The notes: generated by a model not told the origin, from the sequence alone. 64,000 nt of DNA from Phenylobacterium parvum (GCF_003150835.1 NZ_CP029479.1:744001-808000), one strand, 5' to 3'; positions 7,750-17,684 are shown, counted from the stretch's first letter. Program-made: numbers and translations.

Positions 7750-8394
7750 TCAACCGTTCGCCGGCGGGCCTTCCAGCCAGGCCTTCAGGATCGCCACGAC
7801 CTGATCGCCGGGATTGTAGCCCCGGGTGACGACGCCGTAGGTCCCCTCCGCGCCGGGGCCCGCCACCAGGGTGGGGAAGCCCGTCACGCCGGCGCGCTGC
7901 GAGACGCCATAGTCGGCCCAGGTCTCGTGTTTCAGGTCGTCCGTGTCGAAGTCCGCCAGGAAGGCGTCGGGGGCCACGCCGTAGCCGGCGGCCAGTTCGG
8001 CCAGCACCTCGGGGCGGGTGATGTTGCGGTCCTCGGCGTAGAAGGCCCTCTGCAGGCGTCCCAGGTAGGCGATGGCGCCCTCGGGGTTGTCGCGCCGCAC
8101 CCGCACCACGGCCCGGGCGGCGGGGTCGGTGTCATAGAGGAAGCCAGGCTCATCCAGCACCGCGCGGCCGAAGGGCAGGCCGGTGGCCTCGGTGATGTGG
8201 GTCCAGTGGCCGCGCAGGCTGTCCCTCGCCTCCGGGGTCATGGGGGTCTCGGTCCCGGGGCGCAGGCCGCCCATGACGAGCCGTACGGGCAGGGCCCGGC
8301 CAAAGGTGCGGCGGATGTCCTCCATCACCGGCGAGAAGCCGTAGCACCACGAACACATCGGGTCGGCGAAGTAGATCAGGTGCGGCGCGGTCAT
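7750..8394 (-). CDS. DsbA-family thiol oxidoreductase (FrnE-like)
   Basis: The ATG at 8394 gives 214 residues starting MTAPHLIYFADPMCSWCYG, with a CxxC redox motif at Cys14 and Cys17 in the first thioredoxin strand-helix. The long helical insertion and the later TGFPTLV cis-Pro segment fit the DsbA/FrnE-like cytoplasmic group. No signal peptide is present, so it probably acts in the cytoplasm on small thiols or protein disulfides. It is the last of three minus-strand genes starting with the 5-oxoprolinase. The exact substrate is unknown. Confidence 0.82.
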   Translation of the reverse strand: MTAPHLIYFADPMCSWCYGFSPVMEDIRRTFGRALPVRLVMGGLRPGTETPMTPEARDSLRGHWTHITEATGLPFGRAVLDEPGFLYDTDPAARAVVRVRRDNPEGAIAYLGRLQRAFYAEDRNITRPEVLAELAAGYGVAPDAFLADFDTDDLKHETWADYGVSQRAGVTGFPTLVAGPGAEGTYGVVTRGYNPGDQVVAILKAWLEGPPANG

Positions 8395-8446
8395 GGCGGG
8401 GCTCCGGGGACGACGCCGCCAGCCTACACCCGGTCCGGTCGTGGGG

Positions 8447-9163
8447 CTATTGCGGCCCGGGGGCCTCCCGCAGGGCGGGCGGGCCCTCTGCAGGCGGCGG
8501 CTCGAGGGGCGCCTCAGGCGGCGCGCCTTCCGCGGGGGCGGGCTTGGGGGCTTCCGGCGCGGGCGCCGGGCCGGGCGTCTCGGTTCCGGCGCCGAAGGCG
8601 ACACCCATGAGGGCGGCGTTGGCCTTCAGGCGATCGGCGGTGACGGGACAGGCCTGGGGCAGGGTCCAGCCCATCCACTGCTGGGCGACGGTGCGGGTCG
8701 GCAGGTTGGCCGCTGGCGCCCAGACCGCGCGGCCCTTGGCGATGGCGGCCTCGCCGCGCGGCCGCAGGGAGGACAGGCTGGCCTTCTCGGCGGCCTGGAG
8801 GGCGGCGTTGAAGGCCGCAAGGTGGGCCCGGCCCTGGACCTGCTGGTCGGCGTAGACCTTCAGGTCGTCCGCCAGGGACGAGCCGGGGCGGCGATAGGTT
8901 TTCTCGATGCGGGTGACGTCGGGCATGACCCGGTCGTGCTGGCCGAGGTAGCCCTCGAGGATGCCGTAGCACCAGCCCACGAAGCCATAGTCGTCCCGGG
9001 GCGCGCCCGTGGGCCATGGGGGCTCGTCCGTCGCCGGCGGGCTGGCGGCGGCGGGCTCAGAGGGGGGCGCCGGGGCCGTGACCTGGGGGGCGTCGGAAGG
9101 CGGCGGTGAGGCGGGCGTCGGCTCCTGGGCGGCCAGCAGCAGGGCGAGGACGAGGGCGATCAT
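8447..9163 (-). CDS. Exported protein of unknown function, Pro/Ala-rich ends
   Basis: A 238-residue protein with a short signal peptide ([13 protein letters not shown]). A low-complexity Pro/Ala/Ser segment to about residue 55 follows, then a helical central domain (about 55-180) with WCYGILEGYLGQHD and two notable Trp/Cys positions, and a second Pro/Glu/Ala-rich tail. I do not recognise the central domain. Its start overlaps the end of the upstream 5-oxoprolinase gene by 4 bp (ATGA), so the two are probably co-translated. It is likely periplasmic; function unknown. Confidence 0.75.
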   Translation of the reverse strand: MIALVLALLLAAQEPTPASPPPSDAPQVTAPAPPSEPAAASPPATDEPPWPTGAPRDDYGFVGWCYGILEGYLGQHDRVMPDVTRIEKTYRRPGSSLADDLKVYADQQVQGRAHLAAFNAALQAAEKASLSSLRPRGEAAIAKGRAVWAPAANLPTRTVAQQWMGWTLPQACPVTADRLKANAALMGVAFGAGTETPGPAPAPEAPKPAPAEGAPPEAPLEPPPAEGPPALREAPGPQ

Positions 9164-12100
9164 GGGGCGGCACTAGCCTCGGAATCCGGCGCAGGTGTGG
9201 CGACAGGCGCGCCGAAGCCGCCGCCGCCAGGGGTTTCGATCTCTATGGCCTCGCCGGCCGCGACAGTCACCGAGAAACAGCCCTCAAGGGGCTGGACCGA
9301 TCCGTCCGTGCGGATCAGGCGCTGGACGCCGGGCAGGGCGGAGCCGCCCCCCGCCAGACCCTGAGGCGCGAACTCCCGCCGGGTCGAAAGCAGGGCCGCT
9401 TCCAGGGGCGCCAGGAACCGCACCCGCCGGCGCACCCCGTCGCCGCCCCGGAAGACGCCATCGCCGCCGGAATTCTGCCGGATTTCAAAAGCTTCCAGGC
9501 GAACCGGAAAGCGGCGCTCCAGGATCTCCGGGTCCGTGAGGCGCGAATTGGTCATGTGGGTGTGGACGCCGCTGGCGCCCGGCCCGAGCGCCGTGGCGCC
9601 GGCCCCGCCGCACAGGGTCTCGTAGTACTGCCGGTCCTCGTCCCCGAAGGTGAAGTTGTTCATGCTGCCCTGGGCGTTGGCCATGACCCCGAGGGCGGAA
9701 TAGAGGGCGTCCACCACGTGCTGGCTGGTCTCGACATTGCCCGCCACCACCGCCGCGGGCGGGTTCGGCGCGAGGAGCGACCCCGGGCGGGTGCGCACCC
9801 TCAGGGGCTCCAGGCAGCCGGCGTTCAGAGGGATGTCGTCGTCCACCAGGGTGCGGAAGACATAGAGGACTGCGGCGTCGACGATGGCCGAGGGCGCATT
9901 GAAATTCGACGGCAACTGATTGGAAGATCCTGTGAAATCGATCTCGGCGCCCTGCCGGTCGGGGTCCAGGCGGATGCGCACGGCGATCTCGCCGCCGCCC
10001 TCCATGGGGACCCGCGCCTCGCCGTCGGACAGGCGGTCGAGGGCCCGGCGGACGGCCCGGGCGGCGTTGTCCTGGACGAAGCCCATGTAGCGGGCCACGA
10101 CCTCTGCGCCCTGGTCGCGGATCATGGCCGCCAGGGCGTCGGCCCCGGCCTGGCAGGCGGCGAGCTGGGCTTTGAGGTCGGCCAGGTTCCGGTCCGGCGC
10201 CCGGCAGGGCCAGGGCCCGGCCAGCAGGGCCTGGCGAACCTCGGCCTCAAGGAAGGCGCCGTCCCGCATGATCGGCAGAGCGTCCAGCAAAATCCCTTCG
10301 TCTTCAAGGGTTTGCGAGTAGGGCGGCATGGATCCGGGCTGGATGCCGCCGACGTCGGCATGGTGCCCCCGGGCGGCCACATAGAGCTCCGCCGGCCCTT
10401 CGGACCCGGGCCGGGTGAAGACCGGCATGACGACGGTGATATCCGGCAGGTGGGTGCCGCCGGCATAGGGATTGTTCAGGGCGAAGGCCTCGCCGGGGCG
10501 CACCGCACCGCGCCGCTCGCGCACCGCCCGGACCGAGGCGCCCATGGAGCCGAGGTGCACCGGCATGTGCGGAGCATTGGCCACAAGGCCGCCGTCGGCG
10601 TCGAAGAGGGCGCAGGAAAAGTCGAGCCTTTCCTTGATGTTGACCGAATGGGCCGTGCGCTCCAGGGCCGCGCCCATGGCCTCGGCCACCCCCATGAACC
10701 GGCGGTTGAAGAGCTCCAGGGTCACGGGGTCCGGGCGGTCCAGGTCCACGGTCCGGGCGCCGGCGCCGGCGACCTGGACCAGGCGGATCAGGCCGTCGGC
10801 CTCGCCCTGCGCCCGCCAGCCGGGCAGGACCGCGATCTGGGTGTCGCTGCGCACGACAAGGGCCGGACCCTCGATCGCGGCCAGGCTCCCGGCCTCCAGG
10901 ACGGGCGCCAGAAGGGGGACCGATAGGCAGGTCATCTGCATAACGGTCGGCGTCGCGGCGGGCGTCGGCGCAGCGTCGCCGGCGGGGCCCTGCAGGGGAG
11001 GGGGCGTCGTCGATGCGAGCGGTTCGGCGGCCTCGACCTCGACCCGGGCGATCAGCAGGGGGCGGTCGGGTTCGACGAAGCCGAAGAGGCGCCGGTGAGC
11101 CGCCTCGAAGGCCGCCCGGACTTCGGCCTCCGGTCCGGGCGCGGCGGCCAGGACGGCGTCGGCGCCGTCGTAGCGGAGGCCGAGCCGCACCTCAGCCGCG
11201 CCGCCTGTGACCCCCTGGGCGAGGAGGCCGTCGAGGGCCTCGCCCGACAGCCTTTCGGCCAGCCGCTTCGCCGCCTCCAGCCCCGTCGCGTCGAGGGGCG
11301 CCTCCAGTCCGGCCTGACGCAGGACGGCGGGCCGGGCCTGGCCCATGCCCCAGGCGGACAGGACGCTGCCCCGACCCGGGCACAGCACCTCGGAGACGCC
11401 GAGCGCCGCGGCCACGTCGCAGGCGACCTGCCCCGCCGCGCCGCCAAAGGCGACCAGGGCATGCCCGCGGGGGTCGAAGCCGCGCTCGGTGGAGATCCGG
11501 CGCACGGCCTGGGCGGTCTGCTCGACGGCCACGGCCAGGAAGCCCTCGGCGGCGGCCTCGGGGCTGGGCAGTCCCATCCGCGACGCCAGGCCGGCCAGGG
11601 CGGACCGGGCCGCTCCGGCGTCGAGGGGCGCGTTCCCCTCGGGCCCGAAGACGGCCGGGAAGCGGGCGGGATCGAGACGGCCCAGGACGAGGTTGGCGTC
11701 GGTGACGGTGGGCGGTCCGCCGCGTCCGTAGGCCGCCGGGCCGGGAATGGCGCCGGCGCTGGCCGGTCCCACCCGGGCCCGGTCGCCGTCAAAGGCGAGG
11801 ATGGAGCCGCCGCCCGCCGCCACGGTCTCGACGTCCACCATGGGCGCCCGCAGCCGCACCCCCGCCACCTCGGCGGTCTCGCGCCGCTCGAGGGTCCCGG
11901 CGAAGCGGCAGACGTCCGTCGACGTGCCCCCCATGTCGAATCCGAGCACGGCCGGGGACCCCGCCGCCCGCGCTGCGGCGGCCACGCCCGAGACGCCCCC
12001 GGCGGGTCCGGAGAGTACGGCGTCCCGCCCGCGGAAGGCTTCGGCCCGGACAAGCCCGCCAGCGGAGGTCATGAACCAGAGGGGCGCGCCGCCCACGGCG

Positions 12101-12798
12101 GCCTGGACGCGGTCCACATAGGCCCGCAGGACCGGAGTCAGGCAGGCGTCCGCCACCGTGGTCTCGGCCCGGGGCAGGAAGCGGGGCAGGGGCGAGACCT
12201 CATGCGAGAGGGCGACGAAGGCCAGGCCCGCCTCGCGCGCCAGCCGCCCGGCCAGGATCTCGTGCGCGGGATTGAGGTCGGCGTGGAGGAAGGCCACCGC
12301 CGCGGCCTCGTACGTCCCCGCCCGGGCGGCCAGCCGGGCGGCCAGGGCGTGGGGGTCGAGGGGCGTGACGACGGCCCCGTCGGCGCCCAGGCGCTCGTCC
12401 ACCTCCAGGACCCCGGCGTAGAGCGGTCCGGGCCGGCGGATTTCGAGGGCGAAGAGGTCCGGGCGGGCCTGGTCTCCGATCCGAAGGGCGTCGGCAAAGC
12501 CCCGGGTGGTGATCAAGAGGGTGCGGGGCAGCCGGCGCTCGAGCAGGGCGTTGGTGGCGACGGTGGTGCCCATGCGGATGGCGTCCACCCGCTCGGCCGG
12601 GAAGGGCGCGCCGGGCTCGACCCCCATCAGGCGGCGCATGCCCTCGACGGCGGAGTCGCCGCCGCTGGGCGAGGCCGACAGGAGCTTCGCCACCTGCTCA
12701 CGGCCGTCGTCCGTGCGCCCCACCACGTCCGTGAAGGTCCCGCCCCGGTCGATCCAGAAGGTCCAGCGCCTGTCCAAGGGGCCTCCGCCGCCACACAT
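9160..12798 (-). CDS. 5-oxoprolinase / hydantoinase, fused A and B subunits
   Basis: A 1212-residue single chain. The N-terminal half is HyuA-like, with the ATPase-fold motifs [12 protein letters not shown] at about residues 15-26 and [11 protein letters not shown] around 283-293. The second half is HyuB-like, with [22 protein letters not shown] and the Gly-rich ETPGGGGFG end. This fused arrangement is that of ATP-dependent 5-oxoprolinase (OplAH type), which opens 5-oxoproline to glutamate; hydantoin substrates are the alternative. The ATG at 12798 begins ten residues before the first conserved strand. It heads an apparent three-gene unit and diverges from the TerB-DnaJ gene. Confidence 0.9.
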   Translation of the reverse strand: MCGGGGPLDRRWTFWIDRGGTFTDVVGRTDDGREQVAKLLSASPSGGDSAVEGMRRLMGVEPGAPFPAERVDAIRMGTTVATNALLERRLPRTLLITTRGFADALRIGDQARPDLFALEIRRPGPLYAGVLEVDERLGADGAVVTPLDPHALAARLAARAGTYEAAAVAFLHADLNPAHEILAGRLAREAGLAFVALSHEVSPLPRFLPRAETTVADACLTPVLRAYVDRVQAAVGGAPLWFMTSAGGLVRAEAFRGRDAVLSGPAGGVSGVAAAARAAGSPAVLGFDMGGTSTDVCRFAGTLERRETAEVAGVRLRAPMVDVETVAAGGGSILAFDGDRARVGPASAGAIPGPAAYGRGGPPTVTDANLVLGRLDPARFPAVFGPEGNAPLDAGAARSALAGLASRMGLPSPEAAAEGFLAVAVEQTAQAVRRISTERGFDPRGHALVAFGGAAGQVACDVAAALGVSEVLCPGRGSVLSAWGMGQARPAVLRQAGLEAPLDATGLEAAKRLAERLSGEALDGLLAQGVTGGAAEVRLGLRYDGADAVLAAAPGPEAEVRAAFEAAHRRLFGFVEPDRPLLIARVEVEAAEPLASTTPPPLQGPAGDAAPTPAATPTVMQMTCLSVPLLAPVLEAGSLAAIEGPALVVRSDTQIAVLPGWRAQGEADGLIRLVQVAGAGARTVDLDRPDPVTLELFNRRFMGVAEAMGAALERTAHSVNIKERLDFSCALFDADGGLVANAPHMPVHLGSMGASVRAVRERRGAVRPGEAFALNNPYAGGTHLPDITVVMPVFTRPGSEGPAELYVAARGHHADVGGIQPGSMPPYSQTLEDEGILLDALPIMRDGAFLEAEVRQALLAGPWPCRAPDRNLADLKAQLAACQAGADALAAMIRDQGAEVVARYMGFVQDNAARAVRRALDRLSDGEARVPMEGGGEIAVRIRLDPDRQGAEIDFTGSSNQLPSNFNAPSAIVDAAVLYVFRTLVDDDIPLNAGCLEPLRVRTRPGSLLAPNPPAAVVAGNVETSQHVVDALYSALGVMANAQGSMNNFTFGDEDRQYYETLCGGAGATALGPGASGVHTHMTNSRLTDPEILERRFPVRLEAFEIRQNSGGDGVFRGGDGVRRRVRFLAPLEAALLSTRREFAPQGLAGGGSALPGVQRLIRTDGSVQPLEGCFSVTVAAGEAIEIETPGGGGFGAPVATPAPDSEASAAP

Positions 12799-12968
12799 CG
12801 CGGCTTAAGACCACACCCGGGAAAGGTGCGTCCAGAGGGGCGGCCCGCCGCAGGCCCGGGCGCCTGTCGAATTCGTAACGATCCCGGCGGCCCGGCAGGG
12901 TGTATTACCGATCCCGGGCGAAGGGGTGTGCAGGCCGCATGGCGGCTGCGCAGGCTTGGGAAGACGGG

Positions 12969-13658
12969 ATGGGTTTCTGGAACCGAATAGCCGCCCTGGC
13001 GGTCCGCAGGCCCGATGCGGGCGACTGCGACTGTCCTCCCGGCCCGCCGGGCGCCGACCCGGCCTTTTCGACCGCCGTGACCGCCCTGGGCGCCAAGCTC
13101 GCCAAGGCTGACGGCCGGGCGCGGGTGTCCGAGTTCGACGCCTTCGCCGAGGTCTTCTCGCCGGAGGCCGCCTCCGAGGGCAATGTCCAGCGCCTGTATG
13201 ACCTGGCTCGCCAGACCACCCACGGCTTCGAGGGCTATGCCCGCCAGCTGGCCCGCCGCTACCGCAACTGCCCCGGCCTGCTCGAGGATGTCCTGGACGG
13301 CCTCTTCCATATCGCCCGGGCGGACGGCGCCGTCTCCGGCGAGGAGGAAGCCTATCTCGAGCGGGTGGCCGAGCTGTTCGGCTTCGGCCCCCTGTCCTTC
13401 CGGCGCATCCGGGCGGCCCACCTGGGCATGCCCGAAGACGATCCCTATGCGGTGCTCGACGCCCCGCATGACGCCTCCGATGATGTCCTTCGCGCCGTCT
13501 GGCGCCGCCGCATCGCCGACGCCCACCCCGACCGGGTCCGGTCGCTGGGCCTGCCCGAGGAATACATCGACATCGCCCACGCCAAGGCCGCCGCGGTCAA
13601 CGCCGCCTACGACGCCATCCGCCGCGAGCGTGCGGAGATGGCCGGGGTGCGAGGGTAG
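12969..13658 (+). CDS. TerB-DnaJ (DjlA-like) co-chaperone
   Basis: The ATG at 12969 follows a strong GGGAAG ribosome-binding site; an upstream in-frame ATG at 12939 lacks one. The 229-residue protein has a TerB-like helical domain (about 32-152, with the GLFHIARADGAVSGEE signature). A C-terminal J domain (about 158-222) contains the HPD tripeptide at residues 186-188. This is the DjlA layout, but no N-terminal membrane helix is seen, so the protein is probably cytoplasmic or peripheral. It would stimulate DnaK ATPase activity. It is divergent from the 5-oxoprolinase gene across a 170-bp gap. Confidence 0.88.
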   Translation: MGFWNRIAALAVRRPDAGDCDCPPGPPGADPAFSTAVTALGAKLAKADGRARVSEFDAFAEVFSPEAASEGNVQRLYDLARQTTHGFEGYARQLARRYRNCPGLLEDVLDGLFHIARADGAVSGEEEAYLERVAELFGFGPLSFRRIRAAHLGMPEDDPYAVLDAPHDASDDVLRAVWRRRIADAHPDRVRSLGLPEEYIDIAHAKAAAVNAAYDAIRRERAEMAGVRG

Positions 13659-13720
13659 GGGCCCTGGCCCTTGAGGCCTTCCACCCTTCACGAACCCCTC
13701 CTCAAGAGCGCGCCTGTTGT

Positions 13721-14716
13721 TCAGGCTTTCCGATCGCACATCGACGGCGGCAGGCCCTGCAGGATGCAAGCCATGGCCTGGCCGCGGACCGGGCCGTAGT
13801 CGGCGATGAGGCCGGACTGGAGGTCGCGCCAGATGCGGTCGGTCTCGCCGGCCGCGGCTTCGAAGGCGCGGGCGAAGTTGCCTTCCACGCCGCCGCGCGG
13901 GGGATCGAGCTCGGTTGATGTGGGGTCCTGCCGGTGATCCTTGTTGAGGTCGGCATGGCGGGTCCGGCCCCGACAGTAGGCGCTCTCGGGGAAGAAGACG
14001 AAGCAGCCGGACATCAGGCCGGGGGGCGGGGCGTCGGTGTTGTTGGCGGCCAGCCAGGGTATCGGGCCGGCGCCCTCCAGCCCGGGCGGATTGTGAAGCG
14101 AGACCGTGGAGCCCGGCGGCAGGCGGTCGACCCAGTTGGTGTGGGAATAGAAGTCCTGGGCGGCGTGCAGGGCCCGGCCGAGGTGGAAGTCCACCTCGCA
14201 GAGGGGCGTCCGCGGCTTCAGGACCCGCCAGGCGCAGTCCCCGGAGCCCCTTGTGGGTTTGCCCTGGGCGTCGACCAGGCCGTCGGCGGCGGCCCTGGCG
14301 AGGGCGAGATTCTCCCGGATCCAGTCGCGACAGGCCGAGAGGGCGGCGGGTCCCAGGCCCCGGGGAGGCCCCCCGTCCGGGGCAAGGTCGCCGCCGTCGC
14401 AGTGCGCGGCGTTCCTGAAGGTGATGGCGGTGATGTCCGGCCGCTTCAGCGACACCTCAAGGCGGTCGAGTGCGGACCGGGACCAACAGGCCGAAGCCGG
14501 GCCTCCCCCGCAGGCCAGGGCGGCGTCGGTGATGCGCCGGTGCTCGCTGGGGCCCCGGGCGACGGGGAAGGGTGCGAAGGCCTGGGCGGACGATGCCGCC
14601 ATGGCGAGGACGAGATAGGCGGCCAGGCTGACGGCCAGCCAGAACCAACGCCGGCCCCGGTCGGGCTGCACCGGTCTTCCGTTCCCCACGAGATTGAATC
14701 GGACCCAGTTGCTCAT
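13721..14716 (-). CDS. Exported HET-C / zinc phospholipase C-like protein
   Basis: The start at 14716 has a GAGAGG site; a longer upstream frame is unlikely. The 331-residue protein has one N-terminal hydrophobic segment (about 24-46, ending SAQA) that should act as signal peptide or anchor. Conserved features are EHRRITDAAL after the signal and the HLGRALHAAQDFYSHTNW motif typical of HET-C and zinc-dependent phospholipase C-like proteins, whose His and Asp residues bind metal. Several Cys residues suggest periplasmic disulfides. A lipase or metal-hydrolase role is inferred from the fold family only. Confidence 0.72.
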   Translation of the reverse strand: MSNWVRFNLVGNGRPVQPDRGRRWFWLAVSLAAYLVLAMAASSAQAFAPFPVARGPSEHRRITDAALACGGGPASACWSRSALDRLEVSLKRPDITAITFRNAAHCDGGDLAPDGGPPRGLGPAALSACRDWIRENLALARAAADGLVDAQGKPTRGSGDCAWRVLKPRTPLCEVDFHLGRALHAAQDFYSHTNWVDRLPPGSTVSLHNPPGLEGAGPIPWLAANNTDAPPPGLMSGCFVFFPESAYCRGRTRHADLNKDHRQDPTSTELDPPRGGVEGNFARAFEAAAGETDRIWRDLQSGLIADYGPVRGQAMACILQGLPPSMCDRKA

Positions 14717-15090
14717 GACGCCCTCTCCCTGTCGGATCGCCCCACCGGGCGCCCGGGTCCCTCCCTGTCTGCAGAGGCGAGGCCTGTCCATCCCGGTCCC
14801 CGCGCCTGAAGCCCTATTTCACGGGAACTCACGACGATTTCACGAAAGCGTCGCGCCATGCGCGGGCCGAAGGAGGAAGAGCGGTCGGCAGCCCCCGTCC
14901 GCCCAGGGTCACCCGGCATCCCCCGGCGCGGAGTAAAACTGGACGGATGAATCCAGTTTATCCAGGATACATGGGCGAAATCACGGACTTTTCACGTATT
15001 TTTCCCGATGGGCCCTCTGCTGCCTGGGTGAGACTCCGAGCAAGCGGGGGCGTCGGACGACTCACGTCGCCTGTCGCGTGGAGTCGCCTC
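14717..15090. other. 374-bp divergent intergenic region with an inverted repeat
   Basis: This gap separates two divergent genes and should hold both promoters. It contains short AT-richer stretches and a perfect 8-bp inverted repeat, AAACTGGA-N8-TCCAGTTT (14936-14959), which could be a regulator-binding site or a small stem-loop. A reading frame from 14947 runs into the downstream gene but begins inside this palindrome and has no ribosome-binding site, so it was not used as the start. No RNA gene was recognised. Confidence 0.5.
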
Positions 15091-15648
15091 ATGCCCAACA
15101 GACCGCGAAGTGTTGACCGGGATGGCGTCTCGTCGCCTCCGCCGGCGCCGGAATCGGCGGATGAGGCCTTGGCCCTGGCGGTCCGAATCTCCCGGGAGGT
15201 GCGCGGTTCTCTTTCGGAATCCCCCGAAGGCGGTCCTCCGGAGACGCTGACCTTCGAGGAGGCCTTCAGCGAACTGGCGGCGCGTGAGAACGGTCGTCTG
15301 CGGGATCCCCGGGTCCCGGACGGCGAAATCTGTTTCGGGGACCTGGCCATTGAGGCGCCCCGCCTGTCTCCTGACGTAGCCCGCGACCTTTACCGGACGT
15401 CCTGCTGGGTTCCCACCTTCTGTGACCACCTGCCCCGGGCGGTGGCCCTGGAAGTCTTTGACATGGCGGTGTTCAGCGGTGCGGAAGCGGCGCGCCGGGC
15501 GCTGCAGGTCGCCCTCAGGCTGCCCGAGACCGAACTTCCGGCGACGGAGTTCCTGCTTGAGATCCGCCAGGCTGATCCGGTCCGGCTCCGGGCGCGTTTT
15601 CTCATCGCCCGGCTGGCCGACATCGCCGGCCGGCTCTCCGGACCCTGA
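15091..15648 (+). CDS. Divergent GH108-like (phage-lysozyme-type) domain protein
   Basis: The ATG at 15091 follows a GGAG sequence at a spacing of about 8 bp and gives 185 residues without a signal peptide. Residues 54-140 follow the pattern of GH108 muramidase domains. That pattern comprises FEEAFSELAARENGRL (Glu66 at the catalytic position of the usual HEGGY motif), VPDGE..FGD in place of DPGGET.YGIT, SPDVARDLYRTSCW, and LPRAVALEVFDMAVFSGAEAARRALQ. The Gly-Gly after the catalytic Glu is lost and the C-terminal peptidoglycan-binding part is degenerate. Enzyme activity is therefore doubtful. No phage genes surround it. It may be a domesticated lysin or a structural relative. Confidence 0.5.
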   Translation: MPNRPRSVDRDGVSSPPPAPESADEALALAVRISREVRGSLSESPEGGPPETLTFEEAFSELAARENGRLRDPRVPDGEICFGDLAIEAPRLSPDVARDLYRTSCWVPTFCDHLPRAVALEVFDMAVFSGAEAARRALQVALRLPETELPATEFLLEIRQADPVRLRARFLIARLADIAGRLSGP

Positions 15649-15753
15649 GGCTCACTCCGCCGGCGGATTCCCGTTGACGTCCCCACCTGGGCGCACAACA
15701 TGTGTGGGACGGCGGGCCGGAGGATCCGGCGCCGCCCCCTGCAGAGGACGACG

Positions 15754-16068
15754 ATGATCCGCATCGCCTACAGTACGGGATCTTCCACCCTTCGCGGCCC
15801 CAAGGCCGTGCTGGCGGTCCTGGCGGCCGTGGCGGGGCTGCTGCTGGCTGCGGTCGCCGCCCTGTTCGCGGCGGCCACCGTTGTCGTGGCGGCCGTTGTG
15901 GGGACGGCCCTCCTGGGACTGGCCGCCCTGGCGGGCCGCCTGCGCCGCCAGCCGGCGTCGGTCACCCGGGGACCGATGGGCGAGGACGGCGTAATCGAGG
16001 CCCGTAAGGTGGGCGGCCATGAGTGGGTCGCCTACGGCTGGAGCGACCGGGACAGCCCCGAGCGCTGA
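15754..16068 (+). CDS. Small membrane protein of unknown function
   Basis: A 104-residue protein with a GAGGACG ribosome-binding region before ATG 15754. One long, Ala/Val-rich hydrophobic stretch (about residues 18-62) would form two membrane helices or one helical hairpin, followed by a basic LRRQ segment and a soluble polar tail with GGHEWVAYGWSDRD. I do not recognise the family. The gene is followed at 89 bp by the monooxygenase-like gene on the same strand but has no evident functional link with it. Confidence 0.7.
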   Translation: MIRIAYSTGSSTLRGPKAVLAVLAAVAGLLLAAVAALFAAATVVVAAVVGTALLGLAALAGRLRRQPASVTRGPMGEDGVIEARKVGGHEWVAYGWSDRDSPER

Positions 16069-16156
16069 TTTCCGGCAGGGTGACGCGGCGGCGGGGCTTG
16101 TCGCCTGCGGGAGCCGCCTCTACCGTCCGCCTCCTCACACAAACGGAGGAAACGGA

Positions 16157-16444
16157 ATGATCGGCGTCATCGCGACCCTGACCGTGGCGGAAGGCAAGAA
16201 CGCAGAGTTCGAGGCCATCTTCACCGAACTGGCCAAGCAGGTGCGGGCCAACGAGCCCGGCTGCCACGCCTACCAGCTGACCCGCAGCCGTGCGAACCCG
16301 CAGGTCTACAAGGTGCTGGAGCTCTATGCCGACGAAGCGGCCCTGAAGCACCACGGCGGCACGGAATACTTCAAGGCGGCGGGTCCGAAGATGGGCCCCT
16401 GCATGGGCGGCCGGCCCGAGATCGAGTACCTCGACGGCGTCTGA
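16157..16444 (+). CDS. Antibiotic biosynthesis monooxygenase (ABM) domain protein
   Basis: A 95-residue dimeric alpha/beta-barrel protein beginning MIGVIATLTVAEGKNAEFE. The EPGCHAYQLTRSRANP and YKVLELYADEAALKHH segments are typical of the ABM/YgiN family. The start is preceded by GGAGGAAACGG. Relatives include quinol monooxygenases and many small proteins with unproven activity. The stop lies 16 bp before the acyl-CoA dehydrogenase gene, so the two and the serine hydrolase gene further on probably form an operon. The substrate cannot be inferred. Confidence 0.88.
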   Translation: MIGVIATLTVAEGKNAEFEAIFTELAKQVRANEPGCHAYQLTRSRANPQVYKVLELYADEAALKHHGGTEYFKAAGPKMGPCMGGRPEIEYLDGV

Positions 16445-16460
16445 TCAGGAGACAAGAACC

Positions 16461-17684
16461 ATGGACCTGGCCTTCAGCAAGGAGGACCTCGCCTTTCGCG
16501 ACGAGGTCCGCGCCTTCATCGCCGAAGCTTTCGATGACGACATGCGCGCGCGCATGGACCAGTCGAAGAACGCCCACATCGACAAGGCGGGCCAGGTCCG
16601 ATGGCTCAAGCGGCTGCATGACAAGGGCTGGATCGCCCCGGACTGGCCGGAGGAATACGGCGGCACGGGCTGGAGCCACAGCCGCAAGTACATCTTCGAG
16701 ATGGAGATGGCCCTGGCGGGCGCGCCCTCGACCTCGAACATGGGGCTGACCATGTGCGCCCCGGTGGTCATGGCCTTCGGCACGCCCGAGCAGAAGGCCC
16801 AGCACCTGCCCAAGATCCTGTCCACCGACGTCTGGTGGTGCCAGGGCTATTCCGAGCCGGGCTCCGGGTCGGACCTGGCCTCCCTGTCGCTCAAGGCCGA
16901 GCTGGACGGCGACCACTATGTCCTGAACGGCTCCAAGATCTGGACCACCTACGCCCAGTGGGCGGACTGGATGTTCTGCCTGGTGCGGACCTCGAACGAG
17001 GCCATCCGCCAGGTGGGCATCAGCTTCCTGCTGCTGGACATGAAGACGCCGGGCATCTCCATCGTCCCCCTGCCGACCCTGGACGGGCCGGCCCAGGGCG
17101 AGCAGGAGATCAACCAGGTCTTCTTCGAGAACGTCCGGGTGCCGGTGTCGAACCGGATCGGCGAGGAGGGCCAGGGCTGGACCTACGCCAAGTACCTGCT
17201 TCAGTTCGAGCGCGGCAATCCCTACGCCCCGGGCCTCACCCACCAGCTGGAGAAGGTCAAGCGCATCGCCTCCCTGCAGGCCTCCGACGGCGGCGGCAAG
17301 CTGGTCCATGATCCGGCCTTCCGGCGCAAGCTGGCCGAGATGCAGATCAAGGTGGACACGCTGAACGCCACCGAGCTGCGCGTCTTCGGCGCACGGGTGA
17401 CCGGCGAGACCCTGGGGGCCGTGTCCTCCATGTTCAAGCTCGAGGGCAGCCAGGCCCAGCAGGCCATCACCGAGCTGGCCCTCGAGGCGGCGGGCGTCTA
17501 CGCCGCGCCCTTCGTGCGCGACACCTGGGCCGAGATCCGGGGCGAGCGCAATGAGCCGCGGGCCGGTCCGGACTATGCCGCCACCCTGGCGCCGCACTAC
17601 TTCAACTATCGCAAGACCTCGATCTACGCCGGGTCGAACGAGATCCAGCACAACATCATGGCCAAGATGGTGCTTGGCCTCTGA
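16461..17684 (+). CDS. Acyl-CoA dehydrogenase family protein
   Basis: A 407-residue flavoprotein with a CAGGAGA ribosome-binding site before ATG 16461. The N-terminal helical domain begins MDLAFSKEDLAFRDEVRAF. The middle beta domain has the WCQGYSEPGSGSDLA FAD/substrate motif and the WTTYAQWADW segment. The C-terminal domain ends with IYAGSNEIQHNIMAKMVLGL. This length and wording match the bacterial acyl-CoA dehydrogenases of the FadE-like group acting on branched or aromatic side chains. It should oxidise an acyl-CoA to the enoyl-CoA in the cytoplasm. The adjacent ABM and serine hydrolase genes suggest a catabolic unit of unknown substrate. Confidence 0.93.
   Translation: MDLAFSKEDLAFRDEVRAFIAEAFDDDMRARMDQSKNAHIDKAGQVRWLKRLHDKGWIAPDWPEEYGGTGWSHSRKYIFEMEMALAGAPSTSNMGLTMCAPVVMAFGTPEQKAQHLPKILSTDVWWCQGYSEPGSGSDLASLSLKAELDGDHYVLNGSKIWTTYAQWADWMFCLVRTSNEAIRQVGISFLLLDMKTPGISIVPLPTLDGPAQGEQEINQVFFENVRVPVSNRIGEEGQGWTYAKYLLQFERGNPYAPGLTHQLEKVKRIASLQASDGGGKLVHDPAFRRKLAEMQIKVDTLNATELRVFGARVTGETLGAVSSMFKLEGSQAQQAITELALEAAGVYAAPFVRDTWAEIRGERNEPRAGPDYAATLAPHYFNYRKTSIYAGSNEIQHNIMAKMVLGL

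Noticed and set aside
14947..15090. N-terminal extension of the GH108-like protein from ATG 14947
   Set aside because: The upstream ATG has no ribosome-binding site and lies in a palindrome; the domain starts after the ATG at 15091.
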